Of a stretch of DNA of 64,000 bases, positions 35,232-42,786 are shown one piece after another. The first letter of the stretch is position 1, and the number at the start of each line of letters is the position of its first letter. The notes under the pieces were generated by a model. The model worked only from the letters and a program-made list of their open reading frames with translations, was not told the DNA's origin and searched no databases. The DNA comes from Halobaculum sp. MBLA0143 (lineage in GTDB: Archaea; Halobacteriota; Halobacteria; Halobacteriales; Haloferacaceae). The translations under genes and the position numbers were made by a program. Location: contig NZ_JBGKAC010000001.1 of assembly GCF_041361465.1 (NCBI RefSeq), positions 186,001-250,000 on the forward strand, read 5' to 3'.

Positions 35232-36323
35232 GTGACGATCGACAGCGTCGCGACCCTGCGGGAACGGGACTGGGCGACCGAGGACCCGGCCGACGTGGAG
35301 CCGTTGCGGTACGCCGTCGTCGGACTCGGCGGCTACGCACGGAACGTCTCGCTGCCGGCCATCGAGCGGGGCTCGTACGCGGCCGTCGGGGCCGTCGTCA
35401 GCGGCGACCCGACGAAGGCGGACCGGGTCACGGCGGAGTACGACGCCGTCCCGTTGTCGTACGAGTCGTACGCGGCCGGCGAGGCGACGGGGGCGTACGA
35501 CGCCGTCTACGTCGCCACGCCCAACCGAGAGCACCGACCACACGTCGAGACGGCCGCCGAGCACGGCCGACACGTTCTGTGTGAGAAGCCGTTGGACGCG
35601 ACCGTGGACCGAGCGGCCGCGAGCGTCGAGGCGTGTGCGGCGGCGGACGTCCGGCTGATGACGGCCTACCGGATGCAGACGGACCCGGTCGTCCGTGGTC
35701 TCCGGCGGCTGATCGCGGACGGAGCCGTCGGCGACCCGGTGAAGCTGTTCGGCGACTTCACGTTCCCGGTGCTGGCGGGCGACCGTGGCGTCGACCAGTG
35801 GCGGCTCGACGCGGCACTCGCCGGCGGCGGCGCGCTGTACGACGTGGGAGTGTACCCGCTCAACACCGCACGGTTCCTGTTGGACGCAGACCCCGTCGCC
35901 GTGACGGCGACCGCCGTCGGCGGCGACGGGGAGGAACGCTCGTCGGCGACGCCGTTCGCCGAGGTGGACGCACACACCCACTTCCACGTCGAGTTCCCGG
36001 ACGGCGTGGTCGGCAACTTCTCCGCGAGCTTCCGTGGAGCCGGGAACGCGACGCTCACGCTCGTCGGAACGGACGGACGGGTTCGAGTGGAAGACGCCTT
36101 CCAACCGGGTCACGACCGCCGGGTCGTCGTCGAGACGGGCGACGAACGGGTCGAGATCGAGGATGTCGGCGGCGACGAGACGGTCGCGGCGTTCGACTAC
36201 TTCGCACACGCAGTCCGGACCGACGGAGCGATCGACCCGGACGCTGACGACGGACTGACGGACCAACGGGTGCTCGCGGCGATCCGACGGGCGGCTACGG
36301 ACGGAGAGCGCGTGGCGTTGTGA
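35232..36323 (+). CDS. Gfo/Idh/MocA oxidoreductase, sugar dehydrogenase (Gfo6-like)
   Basis: A protein of 363 residues. The NAD(P)-binding motif VVGLGGYARN is near residue 28; the catalytic EKP motif is in HVLCEKPLDA; substrate-site residues follow in AYRMQTDPVVRG and GGGALYDVGVYPLN. The N-terminal form (DSVATLRERDW) resembles haloarchaeal D-xylose 1-dehydrogenase Gfo6, which starts oxidative pentose degradation. The window has no other pentose-pathway genes, so a related aldose is possible. GTG at 35232 was preferred to GTG 35217 on that resemblance and on an AT-rich box (AGATATC) about 30 bases upstream. Confidence 0.82.
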   Translation: MTIDSVATLRERDWATEDPADVEPLRYAVVGLGGYARNVSLPAIERGSYAAVGAVVSGDPTKADRVTAEYDAVPLSYESYAAGEATGAYDAVYVATPNREHRPHVETAAEHGRHVLCEKPLDATVDRAAASVEACAAADVRLMTAYRMQTDPVVRGLRRLIADGAVGDPVKLFGDFTFPVLAGDRGVDQWRLDAALAGGGALYDVGVYPLNTARFLLDADPVAVTATAVGGDGEERSSATPFAEVDAHTHFHVEFPDGVVGNFSASFRGAGNATLTLVGTDGRVRVEDAFQPGHDRRVVVETGDERVEIEDVGGDETVAAFDYFAHAVRTDGAIDPDADDGLTDQRVLAAIRRAATDGERVAL

Positions 36324-36556
36324 GGACGAAGGCGAAGGGGGAGTGAGGCCGGGGCGAGGCGGGTCGTGCGTCGTGGCGGGCCCGGTCACGACGCACCGGG
36401 TGGCGTCGGCGTGGCGCGGGTTTCTGTCGCCGATCAACGACGAGAAAAGCGTCGTCTCTCGGCATCTATCTGTAGCTCGGCGTATCTTATAAATCCACTG
36501 TTGTCGGCACTGACGGCGTCGGGGGTGTCTCTATATAGTCGTAACCAGGCCAAAGT

Positions 36557-36564
36557 GCTATACT
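36557..36564 (+). promoter_or_regulatory. TATA-like box of the gene at 36587
   Basis: GCTATACT is centred about 27 bases before the ATG at 36587, the spacing expected for a leaderless haloarchaeal transcript. A second, stronger AT-rich element (CTTATAAATC, 36485-36494) lies further upstream and would start a transcript with a leader of about 70 bases. The rest of the 263-base gap after 36323 shows no gene. Confidence 0.45.
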
Positions 36565-36586
36565 CGTCCCACCCCAGGCAAACAGT

Positions 36587-36856
36587 ATGGGTCAGGTACG
36601 GGCCGACAGTCTGTTGCACGCCGAGGGAGTGTTGGCAGAGCCCACACGGCTGTTCCGGCCACACCCGCTGGGTGAACCGGGCGATCGAGTCGTCGCCGCC
36701 GACGGCGACGACACGGTCGTCGGGCGACTCGTGGACGTGACGGAGGTGCCGCTGGCACACCTGGATCTGGCGCCGGACACCCGCGAACGGCTGTGTTCGG
36801 AGGTGGGCGACCGCCGGACGGTGTTCGTCCACGAGATCGCCGCCCGGGGTGAGTGA
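36587..36856 (+). CDS. hypothetical protein, operon partner of a methyltransferase
   Basis: A protein of 89 residues, acidic, with no membrane segment. It appears to be a small beta-rich domain (DRVVAADGDDTVVGRLVDVTEV) of unknown family. It overlaps the methyltransferase gene by 8 bases, so the pair is one operon with a probable leaderless start at ATG 36587. The short length and lack of motifs leave its job open. Confidence 0.62.
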   Translation: MGQVRADSLLHAEGVLAEPTRLFRPHPLGEPGDRVVAADGDDTVVGRLVDVTEVPLAHLDLAPDTRERLCSEVGDRRTVFVHEIAARGE

Positions 36857-37463
36857 GTCGGCCAGAAACTGTCAAGGAGACGGCGGCCCTCGTCCGAACG
36901 TGGGGTACCACACTTTCGACGTGGGGCGGGCGGACGCACTGGAGGACGACGACCGATTCAGGTTCTGTTCTGCCGAGGAGCTCCGGTCGGCACTCGCGCT
37001 CACGGGGACGGAGACGGTCGCGGACCTGGGGTCGGGGACGGGCTTCTACACGGACACCGTCGCAGACCGGGTGGACCACTGCTACGCCGTGGACGTGCAG
37101 TCGGCGATGCACGACCACTACCGGGAGAAGGGGCTGCCGGAGACGGTGGAGCCGGTCACCGCAGAGGTCGCGGACCTGCCGTTCCCGGACGACACGCTGG
37201 ACGCCGCGTTCTCGACGATGACGTTCCACGAGTTCGCCTCGGAGGCGGCGCTGGCGGAGTTGGCGCGGGTCGTCGCTCCCGGCGGCCGCGTCGTCACGGT
37301 GGACTGGAGCCGTCACGGCGCCGGCGAGGCGGGCCCGCCCAGAGACGAGCGGTTCGGCGCGGGTGAGGCGGCGACGTTCCAGTCCGACGCCGGCCTCCGA
37401 CTCCGGACGGCGACAGAGCGCGACGAGACGTTCTTGACGGTCGCCGACGGGGGGCCGGCGTAG
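36849..37463 (+). CDS. class I SAM-dependent methyltransferase
   Basis: A protein of 204 residues with the class I motifs: motif I VADLGSGTGFYTD, an acidic residue after strand 2 (YAVDVQSAMHD), and motif III-IV LPFPDDTLDAAFSTMTFHEF. LARVVAPGGRVVTVDWS is typical post-motif. The layout matches UbiE/Methyltransf_11 proteins acting on small molecules. GTG at 36849 overlaps the preceding gene. The substrate cannot be deduced. Confidence 0.85.
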   Translation: MSESARNCQGDGGPRPNVGYHTFDVGRADALEDDDRFRFCSAEELRSALALTGTETVADLGSGTGFYTDTVADRVDHCYAVDVQSAMHDHYREKGLPETVEPVTAEVADLPFPDDTLDAAFSTMTFHEFASEAALAELARVVAPGGRVVTVDWSRHGAGEAGPPRDERFGAGEAATFQSDAGLRLRTATERDETFLTVADGGPA

Positions 37464-37542
37464 CCGCCCACACGTCGCCAGAACCCCCGACGGATTGCCT
37501 GCACCGTGGCGACCACCCGCCCGGCTGTCGTCTGTCCGAGCC

Positions 37543-38898
37543 GTGAGCGACCACCTTCACCTCAACCTCTTCACGATGAACGCGGCCGAACACGTCTCAC
37601 CGGGGTCGTGGCGACACCCGGGCGACCGGTCACACGAGTACACGGACCGGGAGTACTGGACGGAGGTGGCCCGGACGGCCGAACGAGGTGGGTTCGACGC
37701 GGTGTTCTTCGCCGACGTGCGGGGGATCTACGACGTGTACGGCGACGACCGAGAGACGGCCATCCGGAAGGGGGTCCAGACGCCGGCGAACGACCCGACG
37801 TACCTCCTGCCGGCGATGGCGGAGGCGACCGACCGACTCGGCTTCGCCGTCACTCGGTCGACCACCTACCAACACCCGTACGAACTCGCCCGGCAGTTCT
37901 CCACGCTGGACCACCTCACGGACGGTCGGGTCGCGTTCAACGTCGTCACCTCGTATCTGGAGTCGGCGGCGATCAACCTCGGACTGGACGAACGGATGGA
38001 CAAGGAGACCCGGTACGACCGCGCAGCGGAGTTTCTGGAGGTGTGTTACGCGCTGTGGGAGGACTCCTGGGACGACGACGCGGTCGTCCACGACCGGGAG
38101 TCGGGGGTGTACACCCGACCGGAGGGGGTCGCCCAGATCGACCACGAGGGGGAGTTCTTCGACGTGCCCGGGCCACACGGCTGTGAGCCGTCGCCACAGC
38201 GGACGCCAGTCGTGTTCCAGGCCGGTTCCTCCGAGCGCGGCCGGGAGTTCGCGGCCCGCAACGCGGAGGCGGTGTTCTGTTCGCAGCCGACGGAGGCGGG
38301 CGTCCGGGAGTACGTCGAGGACCTGCGGGAGCGAGCGGCCGCACACGGCCGCGATCCGGACAGGCTCGCCTTCTTCCCCGGGGTCGTCCCGGTGGTCGGC
38401 GAGACGACGGCGGCGGCGGAGGCGAAGTACGAGCGGCTGCGCGAGGGAGTAGACGTGGAGGCGACGCTGGCACTGTTGTCGGGGTTCCTCGACATGGACC
38501 TGTCGGCGCTGGACCCGGACCAGAAGATCGAGCACATCGAGACGGACGCGATCCAGGGGACGATGAACGCCTTCACGCAGACGGACCCCGACCGGGAGTG
38601 GACCGTCCGGGAGGTGGCGGAGTTCTCGGGGCTCGGCACCACCTCGCCGGTGATCGTCGGGTCGCCGACGGAGGTCGCCGACGAACTGGAACGCTGGGTC
38701 CGGGAGACGGGCGTCGACGGGTTCAACGTCAAGGAGGTGGTCCGCACCGGCGGCCTCGACGACTTCGTCGACCTCGTGACGCCGGAGCTGCGTGAGCGTG
38801 GACTCCTCCCGGCGGCCGGCGACTCGACGACGCTACGCGAACGGCTGTTCGGCGACGGCCCGCGACTCCCGGCGACCCACCCCGGACGAGCGGAGTGA
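37543..38898 (+). CDS. flavin-dependent monooxygenase, NtaA/SnaA/DszA family
   Basis: A protein of 451 residues of the LLM-class, FMN-dependent group. Diagnostic segments are LNLFTMNAAEHVSPGSWRHPGD, GFDAVFFADVRGIYDVYG, TRSTTYQHPYELARQFSTLDHL and FNVVTSYLESAAINLGLDE (shown in parts). Relatives oxidise nitrilotriacetate, dibenzothiophene sulfone or similar compounds with FMNH2 from a separate reductase; none is encoded nearby. GTG at 37543 sits just after a GC-rich leader. The actual substrate is unknown; use of organosulfur or amines is inference. Confidence 0.87.
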   Translation: MSDHLHLNLFTMNAAEHVSPGSWRHPGDRSHEYTDREYWTEVARTAERGGFDAVFFADVRGIYDVYGDDRETAIRKGVQTPANDPTYLLPAMAEATDRLGFAVTRSTTYQHPYELARQFSTLDHLTDGRVAFNVVTSYLESAAINLGLDERMDKETRYDRAAEFLEVCYALWEDSWDDDAVVHDRESGVYTRPEGVAQIDHEGEFFDVPGPHGCEPSPQRTPVVFQAGSSERGREFAARNAEAVFCSQPTEAGVREYVEDLRERAAAHGRDPDRLAFFPGVVPVVGETTAAAEAKYERLREGVDVEATLALLSGFLDMDLSALDPDQKIEHIETDAIQGTMNAFTQTDPDREWTVREVAEFSGLGTTSPVIVGSPTEVADELERWVRETGVDGFNVKEVVRTGGLDDFVDLVTPELRERGLLPAAGDSTTLRERLFGDGPRLPATHPGRAE

Positions 38899-39014
38899 CC
38901 GGACCGAGGGGTCCGTCGGCCGTTCGCCCGTCGGACGAGCGTGCGGACAGTTTCGTATCCGGCACCACGAGCCGACTGCGCTAGGATTAAGTGCGACGCA
39001 GGGTTACAGTCTGG

Positions 39015-39096
39015 TGACGCTTCGCTTGGAGGGCCGAAGCGTCAGCGGGGACCAACTCAGGGCGGTACGCGCGCTGCACCTCTCTTCGCAGCGCGC
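39015..39096. other. pair of perfect stem-loops in an intergenic region
   Basis: Stem-loop 1: TGACGCTTCG (39015-39024) pairs perfectly with CGAAGCGTCA (39035-39044) around a 10-base loop. Stem-loop 2: GCGCGCTGC (39069-39077) pairs perfectly with GCAGCGCGC (39088-39096), also around a 10-base loop. They lie between two convergent genes, so they may be bidirectional terminators, or part of a structured RNA: an AT-richer GGATTAAGTG precedes at 38984-38993. The rest of 38899-39127 holds no convincing gene. Confidence 0.55.
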
Positions 39097-39127
39097 TCCC
39101 ACCCTTTCGTCACGAACTCGAGAGTGC

Positions 39128-39307
39128 TCACTCCGTCGGTGGTCTCGCCAGTCCGTCGACAGTCGCGACGAAAGCGACGACGAGGCCCGCCGGGGCGGCC
39201 GACTGTGTCGGCAACAACGCTGCGTGACCTGCCGCCGCGACAGCCAACCCCAGAGCGATGACGGCGAGCAACACGTCGGGGCGCGCGAGGCTGTCGACTG
39301 CGGGCAC
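39128..39307 (-). CDS. very small membrane protein, hypothetical
   Basis: A 59-residue reading frame from GTG 39307 to TGA 39130. The translation has a short polar start (PAVDSLARPD), a first helix (VLLAVIALGLAVAAAGHAAL in part) and a second (AAPAGLVVAFVATVDGL), then ARPPTE. The hydrophobic pattern with a charged N-terminus is hard to obtain by chance, and an AT-rich stretch lies upstream (TGTAATTACATGTC). It overlies a longer Arg/Cys/Ser-rich frame that I reject. Function unknown. Confidence 0.5.
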   Translation of the reverse strand: MPAVDSLARPDVLLAVIALGLAVAAAGHAALLPTQSAAPAGLVVAFVATVDGLARPPTE

Positions 39308-39350
39308 GCTAATGACATGTAATTACAGCCTCGAGTATCTTGTGGCGTCG

Positions 39351-40058
39351 TCAGGAATCGACGGAGACGCGTTCTTCCTCGGCGAGTGCGGCGATCCGGT
39401 CGGCGGCGGAGTCGGGCAGCGACCGGACGGTCGGCAGTCCGTCCTGATCGGCAGCGAGGTCGGCGGCGTACGACCGGAGCCCGTCCGGCGTCCGACCGGC
39501 GACGGCAGAGCTGCCGGCGACGACCGCCAGCTCGAGCACGTCCGTCTCCAGGCTACGGTCCAGTGACGCCGGGTCGTCGGCCGACCGACGGAGCGTCTGG
39601 TCGCGGCCGAACCGTTGGACTACGCCGACGGCGTCTCGGGCGGCCTCCGTCCGTGCCAGGAGGTAGAACCCACGGGCGACGAACACGTCGGCCGCGAGCA
39701 CGCCCAGGTCCGCCGCGACGGCCTCACCGTCGCCGACCGGGGTCGCGGCGGCCGCGGAGACGGCCCCCGTGGCGTCCACGGAGGTCGGAGGGGGCTCCTC
39801 GTCCGTCCACGGCTCCTCGTGTGCGAGCTGTCGAGTGAGGCGGAGCCCCTCGTAGATCAGCTGTACGCCGGCGGCCCGGTCACCGACGGCGACCGTGTCG
39901 GTGTCGGAGGTCAGAGCACGGGCGCTGTACACCGTCAACACGCCCGGAGTCATCTCGGCGTCGGCGAGCCGCCCACACAGGGTCTCGCGGAGACGCGCCG
40001 GCTCGATGTCGGCCAGCGCTTCCTCGGCGGCGTCGCGGACCCGCACGGCGTCGTCCAT
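39351..40058 (-). CDS. haloarchaeal conserved hypothetical protein (DUF7114-like)
   Basis: A protein of 235 residues, acidic and mainly helical, without signal or membrane segments. It has a helical bundle character (VRDAAEEALADIEPARLRETL ... AAGVQLIYEGLRLTRQLAHEEPW, in parts), reminiscent of prenyl-synthase-like all-alpha proteins but without DDxxD motifs. It is divergent from the enoyl-CoA hydratase across a 61-base AT-rich promoter (CTCATATATCGG). The DUF assignment is from memory and is uncertain. Confidence 0.65.
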   Translation of the reverse strand: MDDAVRVRDAAEEALADIEPARLRETLCGRLADAEMTPGVLTVYSARALTSDTDTVAVGDRAAGVQLIYEGLRLTRQLAHEEPWTDEEPPPTSVDATGAVSAAAATPVGDGEAVAADLGVLAADVFVARGFYLLARTEAARDAVGVVQRFGRDQTLRRSADDPASLDRSLETDVLELAVVAGSSAVAGRTPDGLRSYAADLAADQDGLPTVRSLPDSAADRIAALAEEERVSVDS

Positions 40059-40119
40059 TACGACTCATATATCGGTGGGACACGCAAAGACCTTTGGAAA
40101 CCACCGGCCAACGGCGACC

Positions 40120-40818
40120 GTGATCCGAACGGAGACGGCAGACGGCGTCACCCGCGTCACGCTGGACCGGCCGGCGGCGCGCAACGCCCTCCGACCGACG
40201 GCGCTAGACGAGTTGGCCGCGGCGGTCACGGAGGCCCCGACCCCGGTCGTCCTGTTGTCGGGGGCGGGGTCGGCGTTCTGCGCCGGCGCGGACTTAGACA
40301 GCGTGGCGTCGCTGTCGGAGCCGGCGGCGTTCGCCCGCCGGGGTCAACGGACGGCCCGACGGATCGAGACCGCAGACGCGGTCGTCGTCGCCGGCGTCGA
40401 CGGTGCCGCCCGTGGCGGTGGGGTGGAGCTCGCGTTGGCGTGTGACCTGCGGGTGGCGACTCCGGCGGCCAGCTTCGCGGAGTCGGGCGTCCGACACGGG
40501 TTGTTCGGCGCGTGGGGAGGGACCCACCGACTCCCGGCCACGGTCGGGCAGACGGTCGCGGCCGACATGGCGCTGACCGGTCGCACGCTCGACGCGTCGG
40601 CTGCCGCCCGGGTCGGGCTCGTCTCCCGTGTCGTCGACGAGCCGTCGAGCGTGGCGACGGCCGTCGCCGACGCCCCCGCCGACACGCTGGCGCGACTGTC
40701 GACGCTCCTGACGCCGGAGACCCGGCGACGGGAGCGAGCCGAGGCCGCAGAGCGCCGGGCGTTCGCCGCCCTCCACGCTGCCCACGTGGACGAGATCGGA
40801 GCCGACCGAGAGGGGTGA
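40120..40818 (+). CDS. enoyl-CoA hydratase/isomerase family protein
   Basis: A protein of 232 residues with the crotonase fold: VTLDRPAARNALRP at the start, the oxyanion-hole segments GSAFCAGADLDSV and GAARGGGVELALACDLRVAT. The two catalytic glutamates of hydratases are not clearly in place (GLFGAWGGTHRLP where hydratases have Glu-rich sites), so isomerase, hydrolase or another crotonase activity is possible. It would act on acyl-CoA in the cytoplasm. GTG at 40120 gives a standard N-terminus. It is slightly short (most are 255-260 residues). Confidence 0.83.
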   Translation: MIRTETADGVTRVTLDRPAARNALRPTALDELAAAVTEAPTPVVLLSGAGSAFCAGADLDSVASLSEPAAFARRGQRTARRIETADAVVVAGVDGAARGGGVELALACDLRVATPAASFAESGVRHGLFGAWGGTHRLPATVGQTVAADMALTGRTLDASAAARVGLVSRVVDEPSSVATAVADAPADTLARLSTLLTPETRRRERAEAAERRAFAALHAAHVDEIGADREG

Positions 40819-40962
40819 GAGCCACCCCGAACTGGCACACTAACTGTTTATAACTTCGAATATTGAATCTGATACCTGTCGGACGCCGGTCCGACAGAGT
40901 GGTCGGAGTGGACGCCTTCCCGGCGTCAGTGTTATACGGGAACGTATCGAACCTGATAGCGA

Positions 40963-41304
40963 ATGGCCGAGGAAGACGAGGACATCATCCAGGTGCTGGG
41001 GAACAAGTACAACCCGGAGATCCTCGACGCCACCGGGGAGCCGAAGTCGGCACAGGAGCTGTCGGACGAACTGGAGGTACCGATTGCGACCTGCTACCGG
41101 CGGATCAACGAACTCGAGGAGACGGACCTCCTGGAGCTCCACGACCGGCCGTTGTCCGACGAACACCGCCGGATCAAGGTGTACCGCCGGTGTGTCGACT
41201 CCATCGAGGTGACGTTCCGGAACGGACTGGAAGTGGACCTGGAAGAACGCTCCGAGGTGCAGAACAAGCTCGACCAGGTGTGGCGAACGATGACGGAGGG
41301 GTAG
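40963..41304 (+). CDS. winged-helix transcriptional regulator (ArsR-like)
   Basis: A protein of 113 residues. A winged-helix domain fills the first 85 (VLGNKYNPEILDATGEPKSAQELSDELEVPIATCYRRINELEETDLL in parts), with the (A/S)TCYRRIxEL recognition helix common in haloarchaeal regulators. The C-terminal helix (SEVQNKLDQVW) may dimerise. It is convergent with the KaiC-like gene, ending one base before its stop, and such HTH/KaiC pairs recur in haloarchaea. Target unknown. Confidence 0.82.
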   Translation: MAEEDEDIIQVLGNKYNPEILDATGEPKSAQELSDELEVPIATCYRRINELEETDLLELHDRPLSDEHRRIKVYRRCVDSIEVTFRNGLEVDLEERSEVQNKLDQVWRTMTEG

Positions 41305-42036
41305 TCAGAAGCCGGCGGCCGGGTCGTCGCCGCCCATCATCGAGAAGCCGCTGGCCTTGTCGTAGACGGTGATCCCGCCGTCGGCGATCTCCATCGGGAA
41401 GATGTCCGTGTCGATGTTCTGTTTGCGCATCTTCGCCACCCAGACGTACCGGTTGACGCCGTCTTCCGTCGGCGTCTGGATGAAGTAGACGTTGCCGTCC
41501 GTCAGGAAGTTCTCCAGCCCGATCTCCGTCTCCGGGAACACCGCCCCCTGTTCGTTGATCAGGAGCGACGTGAGCCCGTTGCGCTTGAGGATGTCGGAGA
41601 ACTTCAGGAGGTACGTCCGTTCTTCGGCCTCGTCGTCGAAGAACAGCTGGAACATCGTCAGCGAGTCCAACACGAGCCGATCGTAGCTCGTGTCCGCGAA
41701 GTCCTCCAACAGCGTCTCCAGCGTGGCGTTGAAGTCGCTCTCCCGGAGCATCTCCGTCTTGTCGTAGATCTGTATCTCCCCCTCGTCGACGAAGTCGCCG
41801 AACTCCTCGAAGCCGATGGAGGCGGCCGCCTCCTCGATCGCCTCGGCGTCCTCCTCGAAGGAGATGTAGATCCCGCGCTCGTCGTGTTCCGTCACCCCGG
41901 TGTAGAGGTACTGTATCCCGAACAGGCTCTTGCCGGTGCCCGGGTTCCCGCTGACGAGGACCGTCGAGTCTTTCACCAACCCACCGTTGAGAATCTCGTC
42001 TAGCCCCGTGACGCCCGTGGGTACCGTCTCGACCAT
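41305..42036 (-). CDS. KaiC/RAD55-family RecA-like ATPase
   Basis: A protein of 243 residues with one KaiC domain: TGVTGLDEILNGGLVKDSTVLVSGNPGTGKS (Walker A GNPGTGKS), catalytic acidic FEEDAE and Walker B RLVLDSLTMF. Single-domain KaiC-like proteins in haloarchaea act as signalling ATPases, including the archaellum regulator ArlH and circadian-like Cir proteins. It lacks an obvious partner apart from the HTH gene facing it and the HalX response regulator upstream and divergent. An AT-rich ACTATTTAC box near 42062-42070 lies about 27 bases before the ATG, so the mRNA is probably leaderless. Confidence 0.86.
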   Translation of the reverse strand: MVETVPTGVTGLDEILNGGLVKDSTVLVSGNPGTGKSLFGIQYLYTGVTEHDERGIYISFEEDAEAIEEAAASIGFEEFGDFVDEGEIQIYDKTEMLRESDFNATLETLLEDFADTSYDRLVLDSLTMFQLFFDDEAEERTYLLKFSDILKRNGLTSLLINEQGAVFPETEIGLENFLTDGNVYFIQTPTEDGVNRYVWVAKMRKQNIDTDIFPMEIADGGITVYDKASGFSMMGGDDPAAGF

Positions 42037-42205
42037 ACAGTAGAGTTCTGGCGGGAGCGTGTAAATAGTTGTGTCACCGACCGTCGGTCCCCCCCGGCTC
42101 GCCGGCAGCCGCCCCGGTAGCGTGTGCGACAGTTTTAATATCTGGATTCGCGCAGTTGCAATGCATGACAGCTGACGGCACGCGATCCGTGGGGGCGGGT
42201 GTGTC

Positions 42206-42784
42206 GTGACACGCAGTGTTCTCGTCGTCGAGGACGAGTCGCAGGTGGCAGACCTGTATCGGAGCTACCTGGAGGACGACTACGACGTGACAGTCGCGGA
42301 GACGGGCGCGGAGGCGTTGTCGGCGATCGACGCCGACACGGACGCCGTGCTCTTGGACCGCCGGCTCCCGGACCACCCGGGGTCGGAGGTGCTACGCGAG
42401 ATCCGCGACAGAGGGCTCGACTGTCGGGTGGCGATGGTCACCGCCGTCGAGCCGGACACGGACATCGTCCAGATGGGGTTCGACCTCTACCTCGTGAAGC
42501 CCGCCACCCGAGATGACATCCGGACGGTCGTCGAACGACTGGAGACCCGCGCCAGCTACGACGAGCGGCTCCAAGAGGTGGCGTCGCTCGTCACCAAGCG
42601 CGCGGTGTTGGAGGCCGAACGCACCGCAGCCGAGCTCGACGCGAGCGAGGAGTACGGCGAGCTACTCGACCAGATCGACGACCTCCAGTCGGAGCTCGCG
42701 GATCTCTCGGAGGCGTTCTCGCCGGACGACTACCGACTCCTCTTCCGGGAGATCGGCGACGAACACGGCTCCGAGTCGGCGTAG
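42206..42784 (+). CDS. response regulator with HalX domain
   Basis: A protein of 192 residues. The receiver domain (1-115) has VLVVEDES, the phosphoacceptor region AVLLDRRLPD with Asp near residue 52, and the conserved Lys in YLVKPA. A HalX domain follows (120-185: LVTKRAVLEAERTAAEL ... YGELLDQIDDLQSELADL), a haloarchaeal helical output domain of unknown mechanism. The histidine kinase is not adjacent. The start is GTG at 42206, after an AT-rich TTTTAATATC element at 42134-42143. It is convergent with the DHH gene, two bases away. Confidence 0.88.
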   Translation: MTRSVLVVEDESQVADLYRSYLEDDYDVTVAETGAEALSAIDADTDAVLLDRRLPDHPGSEVLREIRDRGLDCRVAMVTAVEPDTDIVQMGFDLYLVKPATRDDIRTVVERLETRASYDERLQEVASLVTKRAVLEAERTAAELDASEEYGELLDQIDDLQSELADLSEAFSPDDYRLLFREIGDEHGSESA

Positions 42785-42786
42785 AC

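Noticed and set aside
39004..39318. 104-residue Cys/Ser/Arg-rich frame in the hairpin region
   Set aside because: Overlies the stem-loops and a better small membrane-protein frame; composition is not protein-like.
42060..42205. Extra small gene between the KaiC-like and HalX genes
   Set aside because: Only promoter-like AT-rich elements; open frames there are short and antisense.
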